Source: an uncultured Verrucomicrobia subdivision 3 bacterium (lineage in GTDB: Bacteria; Verrucomicrobiota; Verrucomicrobiia; Limisphaerales; UBA11358). Taken from it: 16,459 bases of DNA. This document shows positions 14,430 through 16,459 of this stretch, piece after piece. The translations under genes were made by a program, and so were the position numbers. The stretch covers positions 1 to 16,459 of the forward strand of contig CAIOUK010000258.1 of the NCBI GenBank assembly GCA_903861445.1. The letters run 5' to 3'. The notes beneath the pieces are model-generated. The model was not told the DNA's origin and made no database searches. It worked only from the letters and a program-made list of their open reading frames with translations. Position 1 is the first letter of the stretch. The number at the start of each line of letters is the position of its first letter.

Positions 14430-15515
14430 ATGAAAACCATCCTGCGACTCTGCTGTGCGCTCTGCGCCTTGGCATTTTATTTCCATCCAGTTCAAGCTGC
14501 GTCAACTGACACGAACCTGCCGCCGCGCCTGACCATGGAGTTGCGCGATGGCTCGCGCGTGACCGGCGCGAGCGTGGAGAAATACTTGACGTTTCGCGCT
14601 GCGTTGTCGGGTGAAATTAAATTGGAGGTAAAAAAAATCCGCTCGGTTGAATGCAGCTCCACCAATTATGCGAAACTGACCACGGTCAATGGCGATTCAC
14701 TGACGGTTTGCTTTGTGGATTCCGTGATCGCGATGAAGACAAGCTTTGGCAAGGTGGAATTGCCGGTGAACTCGTTGCGAAAAATTTCCGTGTCAACCAG
14801 CCGCACGACTGGCGCGCATCCGGCGGGACTGGTGGCACTGTGGTCAGGCGAAGGGAATGCCGACGATTCAGTCAACGGAAGCAATGGAATATTAAATGGC
14901 GGTGCGACGTTTGCAGAGGGCAAGGTGGGGCGAGCCTTTAAGTTTCACAACCTCGGCGACTCCGTGACTGCCCCAGCCGCCGGACTTCCGGTGGGAACCA
15001 GCGACCGAACGATTGCCTGCTGGGTTTATATTGAGTCATTCCTTCCGAGAGCTGAAGCCACCATCGCCGCTTATGGAAATTTTGGCAAGGCCAACCAGGC
15101 TTTTGCGATTTATTTCAATGACCAGCCTGACCACCGGCTGTGTTTTTCCACATGGGGAGATGCGATCGTGGGGCCTGTCCTAGAAAAAGGTCAGTGGTAT
15201 AACATCGCCGTGACCAGTATTGGCAACGACTCAATTAAGCTCTATGTGAATGGCGTGCTGGTCGCCAGCGGTGTTTCGCAATTCAACACTCCGCCAGATA
15301 GCATATTTCGCATCGGACAAATTGCTGAACCGGATTGCGTCCGGCAATTCATCGGAATGATTGACGAGGTCGCCATCTATAACCGCGCCTTGTCCGCCGA
15401 AGAAATTCAGGCCGTCTGCAAAGAGGAAAACCATGGCGAGTTGCCGACGCCGGCTGTCCAACCCCGGATGCCGTTCAATGGCATTTATCGCAGCGGCCCC
15501 AGTTTTAGCGAATAA
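14430..15515 (+). CDS. Secreted LamG-domain protein with one DGS/FGK module (paralog C)
   Basis: A 361-residue exported protein. The signal peptide covers residues 1-23 with cleavage after VQA (21-23) and no lipobox. A single module (33-123) keeps ELRDGS (37-42), NGD (87-89), FGKVEL (106-111) and the closing RKISV. A LamG-like jelly-roll follows (about 132-330) with GRAFKFH, RTIACWVYI, GQWYNIAV, LYVNGVLVASG and IDEVAIYNRALSAEEIQAVC, then a ~30-residue tail. Its LamG opening (GLVALWSGEG) is closer to A's than to B's, although its module is the most diverged of the five. It lies 12 bases after B, so it is probably the last gene of the unit. The stop is immediately followed by a hairpin that mainly serves the converging LysR gene. 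Confidence 0.84.
   Translation: MKTILRLCCALCALAFYFHPVQAASTDTNLPPRLTMELRDGSRVTGASVEKYLTFRAALSGEIKLEVKKIRSVECSSTNYAKLTTVNGDSLTVCFVDSVIAMKTSFGKVELPVNSLRKISVSTSRTTGAHPAGLVALWSGEGNADDSVNGSNGILNGGATFAEGKVGRAFKFHNLGDSVTAPAAGLPVGTSDRTIACWVYIESFLPRAEATIAAYGNFGKANQAFAIYFNDQPDHRLCFSTWGDAIVGPVLEKGQWYNIAVTSIGNDSIKLYVNGVLVASGVSQFNTPPDSIFRIGQIAEPDCVRQFIGMIDEVAIYNRALSAEEIQAVCKEENHGELPTPAVQPRMPFNGIYRSGPSFSE
14526..14798 (+). repeat. Single module of paralog C (C1)
   Basis: Fifth copy of the ~92-residue module. Its first ~50 bases (including CTGCCGCCGCGCCTGACC) remain close to A1/B1, and the rest is diverged. The FGKVELPV stretch matches B2 best. Confidence 0.75.
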
Positions 15516-15544
15516 AAAACGGGCGACGTTTTTGGCGTCGCCCG
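15514..15544 (-). terminator. Intrinsic terminator of the LysR gene, abutting gene C
   Basis: CGGGCGACG (15520-15528) pairs perfectly with CGTCGCCCG (15536-15544) around a 7-base loop. On the minus strand the stem is followed by TTTTTTATT, a strong U-run. The U-run overlaps the stop codon of gene C. On the plus strand there is no U-run, so termination of the trio here would be weaker. Confidence 0.9.
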
Positions 15545-15564
15545 CTGGCGAAGCAAGTTGATGC

Positions 15565-16446
15565 TTAAATCGTGTCCTTGAGGATGCTCAAAAACTGTTT
15601 TATCGCCGGCGAAAGCACCTTGTTCTTTTTGTAAATCGCGGCGAGTGGACGGTAAAATTCGCCGTCCTCAACCTGCACGGCGGCCAGCGTGTTCTTGTTG
15701 ATCTCTTGTGTGACCGTGCCGATGGGCACAATCGAGATGCCGGCATCAATTTCCACGGCGCGTTTCACGGTCTCGACGTTGTCGAATTCCATGACGTGCT
15801 TCACCTCCACGCCGTATTCACGCAGAATCTTGTCGAGCGCCTTGCGCGTGGGAATGTCCGGCTCAAAGCCGATAACCTTCTGACCGGTGAGCGCCTTGAG
15901 CTTGACGGCTTTCAGTTTCGCAAACGGATGTTGCGGATGGCAGATGAGCACCAGCGGCTCCTTGCGCAGCGGGACAATTTCCAGCTTGGAATCCTTGGCC
16001 GGATACGCGACGAGCCCCATATCCACCACATTGCTCATCACATCTTCATAAACCTGATTCGCGCGGCGATACTCGACGTGGACGTTCACCGTCGGGTAGC
16101 TCTTCATGAACTTCTTGATATACGGCGGCAAGTCGTGCAGGCCGATGGAATAAATCGTCGCCACGCGGATGGTGCCGGAGATAATGTCCTTCAAATCCTG
16201 CAATTTGCTGTGGAGCGATTCGTAAGTCTGGATAATCTGCTTGCTGTAATCGTAAAGCACCTGGCCTTCGCGCGTGAGGCGAAATTTTTTCTTGCTGCGC
16301 TCGATGAGCAGCGACTTGAAGATACGCTCCAGCGAGCTGATTTGCTGGCTGACGGCGGACTGAGTGACGCTGTTGATTTGCGCGGCCTTGGTGAAACTTT
16401 CCGTTTCCGCGAGATCGCAGAAAACTTTTAAACTTTCGATTTGCAT
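15565..16446 (-). CDS. LysR-type transcriptional regulator
   Basis: A 293-residue LysR regulator. The N-terminal winged helix-turn-helix covers residues 1-60 (ESFTKAAQINSVTQSAVSQQ, about 16-35), followed by a linker helix and a periplasmic-binding-protein-like effector domain (about 90-290) with TIRVATIYSIG, DMGLVAYP, PLVLICHPQHPFA and DAGISIVPIGTV. Full family length. The start MQIESLKVFCDLAETESF is the canonical N-terminus, and only 13 bases upstream are visible, so its promoter cannot be judged. It converges on the LamG trio and ends in a strong terminator. The effector and target genes cannot be read from the sequence. LysR regulators often control a divergent neighbour, which would lie outside the window to the right. 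Confidence 0.95.
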   Translation of the reverse strand: MQIESLKVFCDLAETESFTKAAQINSVTQSAVSQQISSLERIFKSLLIERSKKKFRLTREGQVLYDYSKQIIQTYESLHSKLQDLKDIISGTIRVATIYSIGLHDLPPYIKKFMKSYPTVNVHVEYRRANQVYEDVMSNVVDMGLVAYPAKDSKLEIVPLRKEPLVLICHPQHPFAKLKAVKLKALTGQKVIGFEPDIPTRKALDKILREYGVEVKHVMEFDNVETVKRAVEIDAGISIVPIGTVTQEINKNTLAAVQVEDGEFYRPLAAIYKKNKVLSPAIKQFLSILKDTI

Positions 16447-16459
16447 AAGAGAATTTAAA

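Noticed and set aside
11616..14798. Possible CRISPR or VNTR array because of repeated DNA words
   Set aside because: The repeats are coding, about 275 bases per unit, in frame and diverging at protein level. They are protein modules, not short direct repeats with spacers.
1..16459. tRNA, rRNA, riboswitch or transposase
   Set aside because: No cloverleaf, conserved rRNA segment, recognised aptamer core or DDE/tyrosine/serine recombinase motif was seen on either strand by reading; a covariance-model scan was not possible.

Overview
The window looks like chromosomal DNA of a Verrucomicrobiota-type (PVC group) bacterium. The hints are a moderately high-GC genome with AT-rich spacers, starts with little or no Shine-Dalgarno sequence, a CHASE2 cyclase beside a FecR-domain protein, and secreted LamG-fold paralogs of a kind remembered from soil and freshwater Verrucomicrobia. 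The phylum call is inference, because no rRNA or other taxonomic marker is present.

Layout. Positions 1-11415 are read entirely from the minus strand. From the right (transcription order) this stretch holds an O-antigen ligase/polymerase-like membrane protein with C-terminal TPR-like repeats (11415-9424). Next come a secreted FecR-domain protein with its own consensus sigma-70 promoter and strong terminator (9353-8535) and a CHASE2 class III adenylate cyclase (8468-6225). These are followed by coaD (6158-5676), a small two-helix membrane protein (5611-5420), and the conserved cluster yceD-rpmF-plsX-fabH (5399-2594), which couples ribosome/L32 production to phospholipid and fatty acid initiation. 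A PilZ-like protein follows, ending in a clear terminator (2547-2209). Last is a pair made of a 2-keto-3-deoxygluconate kinase-like PfkB kinase and a LarA-family (nickel racemase/epimerase) protein that runs off the left edge (2084-1). That pair suggests sugar-acid catabolism.

Positions 11517-15515 are a plus-strand island of three tightly spaced paralogs (A, B, C), probably one transcription unit. Each has an export signal, then one or two copies of a ~92-residue module that I do not recognise as a named domain, then a LamG-like jelly-roll. The module pairs of A and B are nearly identical, while their LamG domains are strongly diverged, so the array is mosaic. Each module also looks like two fused ~45-residue half-repeats. 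This is the most interesting part of the window.

At the right edge a LysR-type regulator (16446-15565, minus) converges on the array. Its terminator hairpin abuts the stop codon of gene C.

No tRNA, rRNA, CRISPR array, transposase or attachment site was seen, and no gene-free gap exceeds about 110 bases.
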